The notes: generated by a model from the letters alone, not told the origin. A stretch of DNA of 16,690 nt from Pseudomonadota bacterium (GCA_027295475.1 JAPUKV010000048.1:1-16690), one strand, 5' to 3'; shown: positions 1 through 7,517, counted from the first letter of the stretch. Numbers and translations are program-made.

Positions 1-33
1 TGCCAGCAAATCTTGGATTTTTCGAAAGTTTTC

Positions 34-49
34 CGTGACTCTAATCACG
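34..49. promoter_or_regulatory. CRP/Vfr-like palindrome upstream of pilT
   Basis: The sequence reads CGTGA-CTCTAA-TCACG, a perfect 5-bp inverted repeat with a 6-nt spacer. It contains the exact GTGA-N6-TCAC core of CRP-family sites and differs from TGTGA-N6-TCACA only at the outermost base of each half. Its centre (41.5) lies about 41 bp before the start expected from the -10 box at 70-75, the class II activator position. That no good -35 box is visible fits activator dependence. In Pseudomonas the CRP homologue Vfr controls pilus genes; binding here is inference. Confidence 0.5.
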
Positions 50-69
50 TTTTGCTCCGAGTGCTTCGC

Positions 70-75
70 TATACT
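70..75 (+). promoter_or_regulatory. putative -10 box of the pilT promoter
   Basis: TATACT matches the sigma-70 -10 consensus at 5 of 6 positions. It lies 57 bp before the pilT ATG and predicts a start near 82-83. No convincing -35 hexamer sits 16-18 bp upstream and there is no extended -10 TG. Confidence 0.45.
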
Positions 76-88
76 AGGCAGCCAACGA

Positions 89-114
89 GTGCTGGGTTAT
101 GGTAAGTCCAGCAC
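89..114 (+). other. hairpin in the pilT 5' leader
   Basis: GTGCTGG (89-95) and CCAGCAC (108-114) are perfect 7-bp complements around a 12-nt loop. The stem ends 8 nt before the AAGGAG ribosome binding site at 123-128. If transcription starts near 82 the hairpin fills most of the leader and could modulate initiation. AAGGA in the ribosome binding site also fits the loose ANGGA motif of CsrA/RsmA. No T-run follows, so it is not a terminator. Confidence 0.4.
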
Positions 115-132
115 CTGCAATGAAGGAGAAAC

Positions 133-1173
133 ATGGCCGTCGACGTTGCACAACTATTGTCGTTCACGGTAAAGAACAACGCATCCGACCTGCACCTGTC
201 CGGCGGGGTTCCGCCCATGATTCGTGTCGATGGCGACATCAAGCGAGTAAACATGCCGGCGCTGACCCATAAAGACGTCAATAGCATGGTGTACGACATC
301 ATGAATGACAAGCAGCGCAAGGATTATGAGGAATTCCTGGAAACTGATTTCTCGTTCGAGATACCCAAGCTCGCCAGGTTTCGCGTCAATGCCTTCAACC
401 AGAATCGCGGTTCGGCCGCTGTTTTCAGGACGATTCCCTCGGAGATTCTATCCCTGGACGACCTGGGTGCGCCGGCCATATTCAAAGACATATCGATGCA
501 CCCGCGGGGCATCGTGCTGGTGACCGGCCCGACGGGATCCGGTAAATCGACGACCCTCGCGGCGATGGTCGACTACATTAACGACAACAAACCCGATCAT
601 ATTCTGACGATTGAGGACCCGATCGAATTTGTACACGAGTGCAAGAAGTGTCTCATCAATCAGCGTGAGGTGCACCGGGATACGCTGGGATTCAACGAAG
701 CCCTGCGCTCGGCGCTGCGTGAGGATCCGGACGTCATCCTGGTCGGCGAGTTGCGCGACCTCGAGACAATCCGCCTGGCGCTCACTGCGGCCGAGACCGG
801 CCACCTTGTTTTTGGCACGCTGCATACCAGTTCCGCCGCCAAGACTGTTGACCGAATCGTCGACGTATTCCCGGCGGCGGAGAAAGAGATGGTTCGTGCC
901 ATGCTGTCGGAGTCACTGCGCGCCGTTATCTCGCAAACCTTACTGAAGAAGGTTGGTGGCGGGCGGATTGCCGCGCATGAAATCATGATTGGCACGCCCG
1001 CAATCAGGAATCTCATTCGTGAGGGCAAGATCGCGCAGATGTACTCGGCGATTCAGACAGGACAGGGCCAGGGTATGAAAACGCTCGACCAGGACCTGGC
1101 CGAGCTGATGGCCAAGGGACTGATCAACAAGGAAGAGGCGCGATACCGCGCCGCGAACAAGGAGAATTTCTAG
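133..1173 (+). CDS. pilT: type IV pilus retraction ATPase PilT
   Basis: This is the hexameric cytoplasmic motor that powers type IVa pilus depolymerisation and hence twitching. The 346-aa product is the usual PilT length and resembles Pseudomonas PilT along its whole length. Visible motifs are Walker A GPTGSGKST (132-140), the Asp box ILTIEDPIEFVH (157-168), Walker B VILVGELRDLET (201-212), the His box GHLVFGTLHT (223-232) and the PilT-specific AIRNLIRE (290-297), needed for retraction in known PilTs. The C-terminus ends ENF, as in Pseudomonas. The ATG follows AAGGAG by 4 nt. It is the first of three tandem ATPase genes. A short GC-rich hairpin without a T-run (about 1177-1195) separates it from pilU, so read-through is likely. 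Confidence 0.98.
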   Translation: MAVDVAQLLSFTVKNNASDLHLSGGVPPMIRVDGDIKRVNMPALTHKDVNSMVYDIMNDKQRKDYEEFLETDFSFEIPKLARFRVNAFNQNRGSAAVFRTIPSEILSLDDLGAPAIFKDISMHPRGIVLVTGPTGSGKSTTLAAMVDYINDNKPDHILTIEDPIEFVHECKKCLINQREVHRDTLGFNEALRSALREDPDVILVGELRDLETIRLALTAAETGHLVFGTLHTSSAAKTVDRIVDVFPAAEKEMVRAMLSESLRAVISQTLLKKVGGGRIAAHEIMIGTPAIRNLIREGKIAQMYSAIQTGQGQGMKTLDQDLAELMAKGLINKEEARYRAANKENF

Positions 1174-1201
1174 AGGCGACGGCTGTCGGCCGTTGGGCCT
1201 T

Positions 1202-1208
1202 GGAGGAG
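1202..1208 (+). promoter_or_regulatory. ribosome binding site that fixes the pilU start
   Basis: GGAGGAG lies 9 nt before the ATG at 1218. A TTG at 1200 is in the same frame but overlaps this Shine-Dalgarno sequence and would add only six Glu-rich residues, so the ATG is the better start. Confidence 0.7.
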
Positions 1209-1217
1209 TTAGAGGAA

Positions 1218-2375
1218 ATGGATCGCGAACAAGCGATAAGACTAACCCAAAACCTGTTACGCAAGATGGTCGAGAAGGAAGGGTCTGACCTCTTCCTCAC
1301 GTCCGGGTTTCCGCCTGCGATCAAAGTAGACGGCGAGATCCACAAAGCAACCGATTCGCCCCTTACTGCCGATCAGTCGGCAATTATGGTTCGCTCCATC
1401 ATGAACGACAAACAGATCAAGGAATTCGATTCGACTAAAGAATGCAATTTCGCGATCGCACCGCAGGGAATAGGCCGCTTTCGTGTCAGTGCATTCATCC
1501 AGCAGGGCATGGTTGGCGCCGTGCTCAGGACCATTACTACCGAGATTCCGAAGTTGCACGATCTCGAACTCCCGCCAATCCTCAAAGACATCGTGATGAA
1601 CAAGCGTGGCCTCGTTATCGTCGTCGGCGGCACCGGTTCCGGTAAGTCAACTACGCTCGCGGCGATGATCGGGCACCGCAACGAGAACTCAAAAGGTCAC
1701 ATCGTTTCGATCGAAGACCCGGTCGAATTCGTGCATCCGCATAAAGGATGCGTCATCACCCAGCGTGAGGTAGGTGTTGACACGGACAGCTGGCATGCTG
1801 CATTGAAAAACACGCTGCGGCAGGCGCCTGACGTCATACTGATCGGCGAAATTCGCGACCGGGAGACGATGCAGTACGGCATCCAGTTCTCGGAAACCGG
1901 CCACCTTTGCCTGGCAACGCTTCACGCGAACAGCGCGAACCAGGCACTGGACAGAATAATCAACTTCTTCTCGGAAGAACGACGTGCACAGCTCCTCATG
2001 GATCTCTCCCTGAATACCAAGGCATTTATTTCGCAGCGGCTCATACCCCGCGAAAGCGGCGTAGGCCGGGTTTGCGCCATGGAAATCATGCTCAATTCTC
2101 CCTTGATCGCGGATCTGATATTCAAGGGGGAGGTAGGCCATATCAAGGAGATCATGGCAAAATCGACGCGCCTCGGTATGCAGACCTTCGACCAGGCCCT
2201 GTTCATCCTTTATGAGGACGGCACGATCTCCTACGAAGAAGCGATGAGAAACGCTGACTCGAAAAACGAGCTGCGTCTCAAGATCAAACTGGACAGCAAA
2301 CGCGACACCTCATTGGCCGACCAGGAGACGGCGAGCCTCAAGATTGTGGAAGAAGACAGCGCTCGGCAGTTTTGA
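1218..2375 (+). CDS. pilU: type IV pilus retraction accessory ATPase PilU
   Basis: PilU is the PilT paralogue that works with PilT in forceful retraction in Pseudomonas, Vibrio and Acinetobacter. The product from ATG 1218 is 385 aa, close to the 382 aa of Pseudomonas PilU. Motifs are Walker A GGTGSGKST (137-145), the Asp box VSIEDPVEFVH (163-173), Walker B VILIGEIRDRET (206-217) and the His box GHLCLATLHA (228-237). PilU-type signatures include ECNFAI near residue 75, TLRQAPDVI near 200 and the acidic C-terminal tail beyond residue 360. The AIRNLIRE motif of PilT is replaced by LIADLIFKG, as expected for PilU. The gene lies 44 bp after pilT and 31 bp before the third ATPase, indicating one transcript. 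Confidence 0.95.
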   Translation: MDREQAIRLTQNLLRKMVEKEGSDLFLTSGFPPAIKVDGEIHKATDSPLTADQSAIMVRSIMNDKQIKEFDSTKECNFAIAPQGIGRFRVSAFIQQGMVGAVLRTITTEIPKLHDLELPPILKDIVMNKRGLVIVVGGTGSGKSTTLAAMIGHRNENSKGHIVSIEDPVEFVHPHKGCVITQREVGVDTDSWHAALKNTLRQAPDVILIGEIRDRETMQYGIQFSETGHLCLATLHANSANQALDRIINFFSEERRAQLLMDLSLNTKAFISQRLIPRESGVGRVCAMEIMLNSPLIADLIFKGEVGHIKEIMAKSTRLGMQTFDQALFILYEDGTISYEEAMRNADSKNELRLKIKLDSKRDTSLADQETASLKIVEEDSARQF

Positions 2376-2406
2376 GCATTGCAAACGGAATATTGGCTAA
2401 AAAGCG

Positions 2407-3465
2407 ATGAATGTAAAACCGCTGTTCAAACTGATGGTGGAAAAAAAGGCTTCTGACCTTTTCTTTGCGCCGTTTGCCCCTGCCAAGATCAAGATCGACG
2501 GCAAAATCATGCCCGTCAACAAGCTTGAGATGACACCGAAAATGGTGAAACAGGCGGCGATCGAACTGATGGATGAAGACCTTCTCGAGACATTTAACCG
2601 CGAGCTCGAGGTCGACTTCGCCATATCGGAAGCCGGACTCGGACGTTTTCGCGTCAACGTATTCCATCAACGCGGCAATGTTGCAATGGTATTGCGCTAC
2701 ATCACGGCAGAAATGCCAACGCTTGAGGAATTGGGCATGCCTGATCAGTTGAAAGATCTGGTTATGCTGAAACGCGGACTTGTTCTGATGGTGGGGGCGG
2801 CCGGAGCCGGCAAGTCAACGACACTGGCTGCGATGATCAACCACCGCAACGTAAAAACTTCGTCGCATATCATTACGATCGAAGACCCGATTGAATTCCT
2901 GCATCCTAACCTACAATCGATCGTCAATCAGCGGGAAGTCGGGCTCGACACGAAGTCATACGGGCGGGCCCTGAAGAGTGCGATGCGCGCCGCACCGGAC
3001 CTCATTCAGATCGGTGAGATTCGCGATCGTGAATCGATGCAGGCCGCCATCGATATGGCCGGTACGGGGCACCTGGTCCTGGCGACTCTTCACTCGAACA
3101 ACGCGCCCGAGACACTGGACCGTATCATCAATCTGTTCCCGCAAGAGCAGCATGCTCAGGTGTACATGGATCTTGGCCACTATCTGCGCGCCATCATCTC
3201 GCAACGGCTCGTTCGTGCGAGGACCGGCAAACGTGTCGCGGCAGTCGAGCTCATGTTGAACACGCCACACATCAAAGACCTGATCCTCAAAGGCGATATT
3301 TCCGAGGTCAAAGAAGCCCTTAGGGATAGCGATGAGAAGGGCATGCAAAACTTTGACGATGCGCTGCTCGGCCTTTACAAGGCGGGCACGATCACGCTCG
3401 AGGAAGCGATGACCAACGCCGACTCGCGCTCCAACCTCGAAGCCAAGGTCAATTTCGGCGGCTGA
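2407..3465 (+). CDS. third PilT/PilU-family ATPase (PilU-like paralogue)
   Basis: This is a 352-aa GspE/PilT-type secretion ATPase. It resembles PilU more than PilT: MVEKKASDLFF near the N-terminus, LEVDFAISEAGLGRFRV near 67-83, and HIKDLILKG at 288-296 in place of AIRNLIRE. It lacks the roughly 30-residue C-terminal tail of PilU. Walker A is an unusual GAAGAGKST (130-138), with Ala where its neighbours have Thr and Ser, but the Lys-Ser-Thr is intact. The Asp box (IEDPIEFLH, 158-166), Walker B (LIQIGEIRDRES, 199-210) and His box (GHLVLATLHS, 221-230) are all present, so it should be an active ATPase. The Shine-Dalgarno sequence is poor, and translation may be coupled to pilU 31 bp upstream. 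The role is inferred as a retraction motor or PilU variant. Confidence 0.9.
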   Translation: MNVKPLFKLMVEKKASDLFFAPFAPAKIKIDGKIMPVNKLEMTPKMVKQAAIELMDEDLLETFNRELEVDFAISEAGLGRFRVNVFHQRGNVAMVLRYITAEMPTLEELGMPDQLKDLVMLKRGLVLMVGAAGAGKSTTLAAMINHRNVKTSSHIITIEDPIEFLHPNLQSIVNQREVGLDTKSYGRALKSAMRAAPDLIQIGEIRDRESMQAAIDMAGTGHLVLATLHSNNAPETLDRIINLFPQEQHAQVYMDLGHYLRAIISQRLVRARTGKRVAAVELMLNTPHIKDLILKGDISEVKEALRDSDEKGMQNFDDALLGLYKAGTITLEEAMTNADSRSNLEAKVNFGG

Positions 3466-3574
3466 ATCACCGTCGGGGTTCCGATACCCCCATACAATAG
3501 TCAATCAGTCCCGGCTGAATCGACACAGCGCCTCTCATTTTTAATTGGCTTCCGCCGGAATAGTCAAACTAGCC

Positions 3575-3587
3575 GGTGCCCGGCACC
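3575..3587. terminator. weak hairpin between convergent genes
   Basis: GGTGC-CCG-GCACC is a 5-bp perfect hairpin (6-bp palindrome around one base) in the 123-bp convergent spacer, touching the pyrK-like stop codon. Neither strand has a T-run after it. A second weak stem, GGGGT/ACCCC, lies at 3475-3490. These are the only candidate transcription stops in 3466-3588; neither is a convincing intrinsic terminator. Confidence 0.2.
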
Positions 3588-3588
3588 T

Positions 3589-4491
3589 TCAAGGAAATAC
3601 GGTCGCGGCGTCGAAAACCGGGCCATCGACGCAGACGCGTTTCATTGCGGGGCCGTCGGGAGTCTGAACGAGCACGGTGCAGCCGGCGCAACCGCCGACG
3701 GCGCAGGCCATGAATTCCTCGAGCGATACCTGGCACGGAATGTTGTATTTGCGGGCAAGCCCGGCGACAGTCTTCAGCATGGCTGTCGGGCCACAGGCGA
3801 AGATTTCCGTTTTCGCGATTTCATCGGGCGTGAGGCTTTCGAGCCACATTTGTGCGAGGTCCGTGACAAAGCCACGGTAACAGCCAGCGAATTCCGCAAG
3901 ACTTGCGAGGCGGCCCGGCACTTTCCATTGCTCCAGTAACGCCATCGCACTGTTGGTGTCGGCCGGCAGCCAACTACATGCAATAGTCGATTCCTGCAGT
4001 TCGAACGGAAACGGAATCTCGGATCCCATGAGGACCAGGGGATGCCAGTCCTGTTTGTCGTTAGTGAGATGCTCGGCCAGGAAAATCATCGGTGGTATGC
4101 CGACACCGCCGCCGATAAGTAATGTGTTGGGACGATCAGTGTCTGGCTTGAAGGGATGACCGATCGGACCGATCAGGCTCAGTTTGTCACCGGGCTTTTT
4201 TTCTGCAAACAGTCGAAGACCTTCGCCGACGACCTTGAATAATAGTTCGATCCAGCCTTCGTCGCCGTTCGCTCGCATGATTGACAAGGGCCTTCGCATC
4301 GGCAGTTCGATGTCGCACCGGGCGTGTACGAAACTTCCGGGTTCTGCGTGGCTCGCACAAAGTGGCGCCGTCAGGCGAAAGATGTACTGCTCTCCGCGAA
4401 AGGTCGATACTTTAATTACTTCGCTGTCTTCGACAAAAATCGTACCGCGGTGTTTCTGAGCTTCTGTCGCAGCGATCGCGGCTTCTGTCAC
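3589..4491 (-). CDS. pyrK: PyrK-like dihydroorotate dehydrogenase electron-transfer subunit
   Basis: The 300-aa protein has the ferredoxin-reductase fold with FAD, NAD(P)H and 2Fe-2S sites typical of PyrK, which passes electrons between class 1B dihydroorotate dehydrogenase (PyrD-B) and NAD. Visible are the flavin motif RRPLSI (66-71), the glycine-rich GGGVGIPP (127-134), CGP (233-235) and the cluster ligands Cys263-x4-Cys268-x2-Cys271-x15-Cys287, ending in the family's CVDGPVF. Translation starts at a GTG that overlaps the pyrB stop (GTGA); no other start lies nearby, so it is coupled to pyrB. No pyrD is in the window, so the partner is unknown. Other oxidoreductases share this fold, but the pyrB coupling and C-terminal cysteines favour PyrK. 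Confidence 0.85.
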   Translation of the reverse strand: MTEAAIAATEAQKHRGTIFVEDSEVIKVSTFRGEQYIFRLTAPLCASHAEPGSFVHARCDIELPMRRPLSIMRANGDEGWIELLFKVVGEGLRLFAEKKPGDKLSLIGPIGHPFKPDTDRPNTLLIGGGVGIPPMIFLAEHLTNDKQDWHPLVLMGSEIPFPFELQESTIACSWLPADTNSAMALLEQWKVPGRLASLAEFAGCYRGFVTDLAQMWLESLTPDEIAKTEIFACGPTAMLKTVAGLARKYNIPCQVSLEEFMACAVGGCAGCTVLVQTPDGPAMKRVCVDGPVFDAATVFP

Positions 4492-5492
4492 GATGACCCC
4501 GTGGTCTGCGTGACAGCGGTCAGAAGGGCCATGCGAATCGCAACGCCGTTGGTAACCTGGTCCGTAATGACCGATTGCGGGCTGTCGGCCAGGCTGGACT
4601 CGATTTCGATACCACGATTCATGGGGCCCGGATGCATGACAATGGCGTCTGGCGCAGCGAGTTTCATTCGTTCGTGGCTGATGCCGTAGTTAGCGAAATA
4701 CTCATCGATGCCGGGGATGCCGTCGAGACTGCCGATGCGCTCGCGCTGGATGCGGAGCGCCATGACGACGTCGGCGCCACGGAGGCCATCATCGAGCTTA
4801 TACAGAACTCTTGCGCCGGGAATATCGCCGGGATCGGGCGCCAGCGCTTGCGGCGATATGAGGCGAAGCTCGCCGACGCCCATCGTTGCCAGGCCCTCAG
4901 CCGCCGAACGCGCCACTCGTGAGTGCGCAATATCGCCAACGATGGCCACGGTGAGGTCTTCAAAATTCGGCTTGTGCTGCCGCATGGTCAACAGGTCGAG
5001 CAGGCCCTGTGTCGGGTGAGACACTTCTGCCTCACCTGCGTTCAGAATGCTCACATGATCCTGGACGTTTCTTGCGATATAGGCAGGCACGCCCGCGCTG
5101 GCATCGCGCACGACAAAAACATCGACCTGCATGGCCTGCAGGGTATAGATGGTATCGAGAATGCTTTCGCCCTTCTTGCGGGATGAGGTATTGACGTCAA
5201 GATTGAGCACGTCCGCGCCAAGCCGCTTGGCCGCCAGGTCGAAGGAAGCCCGGGTCCGTGTGCTGGGCTCGAAGAACAGGTTGGCGACCGTGTGCCCTTC
5301 GAGAGCCCGGGTCCTGACCGCAGGATGCCCAAGGGGACTCAGAAAGGCCTCGGCTTCGTCGAGGATCCTGCAAATGTGGGCTTTGCTAAGGCCCTTGAGC
5401 GTCAGGAGGTGCCGCAAGCGACCGTCGGCGGAGATTTGCAGCTCGGTATCTTTTATGAGGCTCGGTGTTTCAAACAGTTCGGTGACGTTCAT
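4488..5492 (-). CDS. pyrB: aspartate carbamoyltransferase catalytic subunit
   Basis: It condenses carbamoyl phosphate and aspartate to carbamoyl aspartate, the committed step of pyrimidine synthesis, in the cytoplasm. The 334-aa length equals that of Pseudomonas PyrB. The carbamoyl-phosphate motif FFEPSTRTR is at 73-81, the mobile 80s-type loop SSRKKGES at 103-110, HPTQGLLDL at 159-167, GDIAHSRVARS at 186-196 and MHPGPMNRG at 286-294. The N-terminal extension before GRLRHLLTL is the kind found in Pseudomonas-type enzymes, which assemble with an inactive dihydroorotase (PyrC'). Here no pyrC' follows; the next gene is the PyrK-like subunit, overlapping by 4 nt. No pyrI is present. The start lacks a clear Shine-Dalgarno sequence and lies 42 bp after ruvX. 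Confidence 0.97.
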   Translation of the reverse strand: MNVTELFETPSLIKDTELQISADGRLRHLLTLKGLSKAHICRILDEAEAFLSPLGHPAVRTRALEGHTVANLFFEPSTRTRASFDLAAKRLGADVLNLDVNTSSRKKGESILDTIYTLQAMQVDVFVVRDASAGVPAYIARNVQDHVSILNAGEAEVSHPTQGLLDLLTMRQHKPNFEDLTVAIVGDIAHSRVARSAAEGLATMGVGELRLISPQALAPDPGDIPGARVLYKLDDGLRGADVVMALRIQRERIGSLDGIPGIDEYFANYGISHERMKLAAPDAIVMHPGPMNRGIEIESSLADSPQSVITDQVTNGVAIRMALLTAVTQTTGSS

Positions 5493-5534
5493 GGCGTCGC
5501 AATTCTAACGGTGAGACGTACAGGCAGCAAAGAC

Positions 5535-5981
5535 TTATGCAGATTTTCTGAGCCACCGCTCTGCGATAAGCGCGGCTGCCACGCTGTCGATTTCCTCTTT
5601 ACCTATTCGGCCGCGAAGCCCGAGGGCGCGCTCGGATTTCAGCACTTCGCCGGCTTCGAGCGAGGTATAGCGCTCGTCGACTTGCTCGATGGGCAGTTCA
5701 AATCGCCGCAATTTTGCAATAAACCGCTTGATGTGTTCACCCATTTCCGAGGGCGATCCGTCCTCGTGCAAGGGCATGCCGACGATCAGCCGGGATGGGC
5801 GCCACTCGGTCACAATGGTGGCGATTGCCTGCCAGTCCGGCCCCGCGTCACTGTTCCTGACTGCTGCTACGGGACTGGCGGATGCGGTGACGTCCTGACC
5901 TACAGCAACACCGATCCGGCGAAGCCCGAAATCGAAAGCAACTATTGTTTCGGGAGGATTGGTATCAGGCGTGCCCGGCAT
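5535..5981 (-). CDS. ruvX: pre-16S rRNA nuclease / putative Holliday junction resolvase YqgF
   Basis: YqgF/RuvX is an RNase H-fold nuclease that in E. coli trims the 5' end of 16S rRNA. The 148-aa product has the first strand VAFDFGLRRIGVAVG (14-28) with the catalytic Asp17, LIVGMPLHEDGS (65-76), DERYTS (102-107) and the final IDSVAAALI (131-139) with Asp132. These are the family's active-site elements. The start ATG lies inside the end of yqgE (17-nt overlap) with no obvious Shine-Dalgarno sequence, suggesting coupled translation. The yqgE-ruvX-pyrB order matches P. aeruginosa except that pyrR, normally between ruvX and pyrB, is absent. Confidence 0.95.
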   Translation of the reverse strand: MPGTPDTNPPETIVAFDFGLRRIGVAVGQDVTASASPVAAVRNSDAGPDWQAIATIVTEWRPSRLIVGMPLHEDGSPSEMGEHIKRFIAKLRRFELPIEQVDERYTSLEAGEVLKSERALGLRGRIGKEEIDSVAAALIAERWLRKSA

Positions 5982-6528
5982 GAGGTGACAAGCGACTGAT
6001 GTCTATCCCTAAGGAGTCCGCAGCTTTCGTCCAGCGATCAGCGAACGGTGTATCGAAAATTATTTGCGGAATTGCCGGGACGTTGATCCAGGTGTTGGCC
6101 AGCATTTCCGCCTCAAGCTGACCGGGCTCCCAGCCCGCGTAACCGAGGGCGACCAGTGCCCGGTCAGGCCCTTTGCCAGCCGCAAGCGAATCGAGAATAT
6201 CCCGCGAGAGCGTAAGCTGAACGTCATTGGACACGGTCATAGAACTTTCAAATGCGGGGCCGGGGTGGTGCAATACGAAACCACGGTCGCGGGCGACAGG
6301 ACCGCCGCTCAATACCGGGTGTTTAGCCGCCGCCGCATCCGGTTCCTCGAGTGACAATTGTTCAAACAGGCCACCCAGGTTCAGAGTCAGAGGGCGATTA
6401 ATGACGATCCCAAGGGCTCCCTCGTCATTATGTTCACAAATGAGGGTCACTGTGCTGTTGAAATTCGGGTCAGGCATGCCCGGCATGGCGATTAACAGCT
6501 GATTAATGAGTGAACTTTGAGGTTCCAT
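5965..6528 (-). CDS. yqgE: YqgE/AlgH family protein (UPF0301)
   Basis: This is a small conserved protein of unknown biochemical function; it was called AlgH in Pseudomonas for an indirect link to alginate. The ATG at 6528 gives 187 aa, the usual family length, and the protein begins MEPQSSLINQLLIAMPGM. A longer frame from a TTG at 6582 would add 18 residues foreign to the family, so I reject it. Family motifs are HNDEGALGIVINRP (33-46), LSGGPV (73-78), HHPG (87-90) and GYAGWEPGQLEAE (129-141). It starts 50 bp after the tonB-like stop and overlaps ruvX by 17 nt, so the pair is almost certainly co-transcribed. Confidence 0.95.
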   Translation of the reverse strand: MEPQSSLINQLLIAMPGMPDPNFNSTVTLICEHNDEGALGIVINRPLTLNLGGLFEQLSLEEPDAAAAKHPVLSGGPVARDRGFVLHHPGPAFESSMTVSNDVQLTLSRDILDSLAAGKGPDRALVALGYAGWEPGQLEAEMLANTWINVPAIPQIIFDTPFADRWTKAADSLGIDISRLSPHAGHA

Positions 6529-6578
6529 AGCTACAGTATCGACCTTGCTGTAGCCAGAGACAACCGTTTTGGGGAACT

Positions 6579-7496
6579 TCAATTCACCCTGGCGGCAGAT
6601 GACACGCTGATTTCACTAAATCGCCATTTGTAGGCGAATCGGAGCTGATCGTAGTCCACCCGGATAGCTTTCGGGAAAGGATCGAATGGGGCTGCGCGCC
6701 ATAAAATATTCAGTGCGGCCTGATCGACAAGCTTGGAGCCTGACGTTTGCCGGACGATGACCTCGTCAAGTTGCCCTGAGGCGTTGATCGTCACTTCGAG
6801 TGTCGGGCTTCCGGTCATCCCCCGCAGCGCTCCCTTTTCAGGGAAGTATTTCGCGCCGATCGTCTCGATCTTCCTTTTCCATCGGTCCAGGTAGCCTGCG
6901 ATATTGGATTCCTTGGTATCTACACTCGTAACCAGTTGCCTGAGGTTCTGATCATGGATAAGCAGATTGGCCTGGTCTTCCCGCGGCAACGGCAGTGTTT
7001 GCTCGACGCCGGACTCAAGCGCAATAGCTCTGGATTCGTCGGGAGAAGGGTCGCCGCGCGGCTTGTCAACGACGGCACGCTCCTGTTCCGTGCGGCTCAT
7101 AAGGACCTGGTCGGCTGTCTCGTGTTGCCGCGTGGATTCAGTCAGGCTGTGGCCGGAGTCTTTGCCAATATTGTCAATCGGCATATCGCTTCGCAGCGGC
7201 GCACTGGGACGAACCTGTTCCTGGGTATTACCGCCACCTTGCTGGCTCGCCTGTGCTAGATACTCTGCTTTCTCCGGCCGGTCGATTTTTTGATCGGGGT
7301 CCGCGATTATGGTGACCTCGAGGGAGATCGACTCCGAAGCCTCGCTGCCCGGCAGCGCGTTGAAGGTTATGCCGATGATGAGGATTCCGTGCACCAGGGC
7401 GGCCAGAAAGAGCATCGGGGGCAAGCGGTCCGGTACCGGACCCCTGTCCAGCCCGATACCTTCGATTTCAACAGAATTTGTCAATAATTCAGACAT
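6579..7496 (-). CDS. TonB-family energy transducer (TonB3-like)
   Basis: The 305-aa protein has a short cytoplasmic N-terminus, one transmembrane helix at about 27-48 (LPPMLFLAALVHGILIIGI), a long hydrophilic periplasmic linker rich in Gln, Glu, Ser and Pro (about 50-200), and a C-terminal TonB fold at about 228-295 (TLEVTINASGQLDEVIV, then WRAAPFDPFP). The Pro-Lys/Pro-Glu repeats of classical TonB are missing. In P. aeruginosa the gene here, between yqgE and gshB, is tonB3 (PA0406), required for twitching motility; position and domain order suggest the same role. No exbB or exbD lies nearby. The start could be ATG 7496 or GTG 7505, three codons upstream; neither has a strong ribosome site. 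Confidence 0.85.
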   Translation of the reverse strand: MSELLTNSVEIEGIGLDRGPVPDRLPPMLFLAALVHGILIIGITFNALPGSEASESISLEVTIIADPDQKIDRPEKAEYLAQASQQGGGNTQEQVRPSAPLRSDMPIDNIGKDSGHSLTESTRQHETADQVLMSRTEQERAVVDKPRGDPSPDESRAIALESGVEQTLPLPREDQANLLIHDQNLRQLVTSVDTKESNIAGYLDRWKRKIETIGAKYFPEKGALRGMTGSPTLEVTINASGQLDEVIVRQTSGSKLVDQAALNILWRAAPFDPFPKAIRVDYDQLRFAYKWRFSEISVSSAARVN

Positions 7497-7517
7497 TTGG
7501 GCCACAATGCTACAACA

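Noticed and set aside
3496..3567. 9-nt direct repeat AATAGTCAA at 3496-3504 and 3559-3567
   Set aside because: Short, only two copies, not flanking any mobile or attachment structure; chance is a sufficient explanation.
3471..3588. Intrinsic terminator for the convergent operons
   Set aside because: Only 5-bp stems without T-runs are present; I list one at low confidence but do not claim termination.
6529..6582. TTG start for yqgE at 6582
   Set aside because: It would add 18 residues before the family's conserved N-terminus and overlap the tonB-like stop; ATG 6528 gives the standard 187 aa.
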